A DNA stretch of 5,691 nt, from the NCBI GenBank assembly GCA_023410905.1, contig JAEYPL010000286.1:1-5691 (forward strand), read 5' to 3'. Below the pieces are notes generated by a model. That model saw nothing but the letters and a program-made list of their open reading frames with translations. It ran no database searches and was not told the origin of the DNA. Positions 5,512 through 5,691 of the stretch are shown in pieces. Each line of letters starts with the position of its first letter. Position 1 is the first letter of the stretch. This DNA comes from Pseudomonadota bacterium (lineage in GTDB: Bacteria > Pseudomonadota > Alphaproteobacteria > Rhizobiales > Hyphomicrobiaceae). Made by a program: the position numbers and the translations under genes.

Positions 5512-5691
5512 ATGATTCGTTTTGAAATGCACGTCATCCGTATCACCGGGCTGCTGCTGGTGATGCTGTTCTTAGCCGCCTGTAATGGTCAGGGCACCCA
5601 GCAGGCTTTCCGCGTGACCACCGCCCCAACGCAACTGCTCAATGCGGCCCCGGTCTACACGCCAACACCGACTTTTACGCCGACATTGACC
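5512..5691 (+). CDS. Lipoprotein with Thr/Pro-rich linker, partial (C-terminus cut by window edge)
   Basis: Sixty codons are visible, open to the right edge. Residues 1-20 form a lipoprotein signal peptide (MIRFEMHVIR then a Leu/Val-rich core) ending in the lipobox LAAC, with C24 as the expected lipidated residue. After it come a polar stretch and the low-complexity linker TPTPTFTPTLT (50-60), a style common after the anchor in secreted Chloroflexota proteins. The functional domain lies beyond the window, so function cannot be given; substrate-binding or cell-wall proteins often look like this. The ATG at 5512 has only a weak, distant Shine-Dalgarno (GGATGAGAT), and the ATG at 5527 (residue 6) is an equally possible start that keeps the signal peptide. 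It is the only plus-strand gene in the window and is divergent from yciI. Confidence 0.78.
   Translation, partial: MIRFEMHVIRITGLLLVMLFLAACNGQGTQQAFRVTTAPTQLLNAAPVYTPTPTFTPTLT

Noticed and set aside
5469..5525. 18-codon plus-strand ORF (MIPVLPLPDEIVPIHDSF) ending just after the lipoprotein start, a possible leader peptide
   Set aside because: There is no clear ribosome binding site and no attenuator-like structure or codon run; the overlap with the lipoprotein start is suggestive but too weak to call.

Overview
The window is a stretch of bacterial chromosome with most genes on the minus strand. It has six complete minus-strand genes, one minus-strand gene cut by the left edge, and one plus-strand lipoprotein gene cut by the right edge. 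A Chloroflexota (Anaerolineae-like) source is my best guess. The hints are a signal peptide followed by an AQDAATPIPE-type mature start, a lipoprotein with a TPTPTFTPT linker, a HAS-barrel HerA ATPase, a DUF2142-type membrane protein, and a GC-rich background with dispersed GACGCAAAG-type repeats. This is inference from style, not a taxonomic assignment.

Layout from left to right: (1) 1-647, minus, a secreted or membrane-inserted DUF4203 (TM7S3/TM198-like) protein, cut by the edge. (2) 648-799, an AT-rich intergenic region. (3) 800-2140, minus, a multi-pass DUF2142-like (GT-C-fold related) membrane protein. (4) 2141-2222, a short spacer carrying a perfect 9-bp inverted repeat that overlaps the start codon of gene 3. 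(5) 2223-3890, minus, a HerA-family DNA-translocase ATPase with no NurA partner in view. (6) 3952-4637, minus, a VapBC-type toxin-antitoxin pair (antitoxin first, overlapping the PIN toxin by 7 bp). It is visibly more AT-rich than its surroundings and is bounded on both sides by inverted, imperfect copies of a ~28-bp repeat. (7) 4746-5313, minus, a two-gene unit: a YciI-like protein and an 84-residue conserved small protein ending in a TGNFKRGNER motif, with overlapping stop and start. (8) 5512 to the edge, plus, a divergently transcribed lipoprotein.

The genes do not form one pathway. This looks like an ordinary chromosomal segment into which a toxin-antitoxin cassette was probably inserted between herA and the yciI unit. 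The cassette has its own strong-looking extended -10 promoter just past the stop of the small protein gene, and one repeat copy lies inside the antitoxin's mRNA leader. The features most worth following up are the repeat-bounded cassette, the conserved small protein coupled to YciI, and the start-codon dyad of the DUF2142-like gene. I found no CRISPR array, tRNA, rRNA, transposase or phage gene. I cannot claim a clearly new multi-gene system here.
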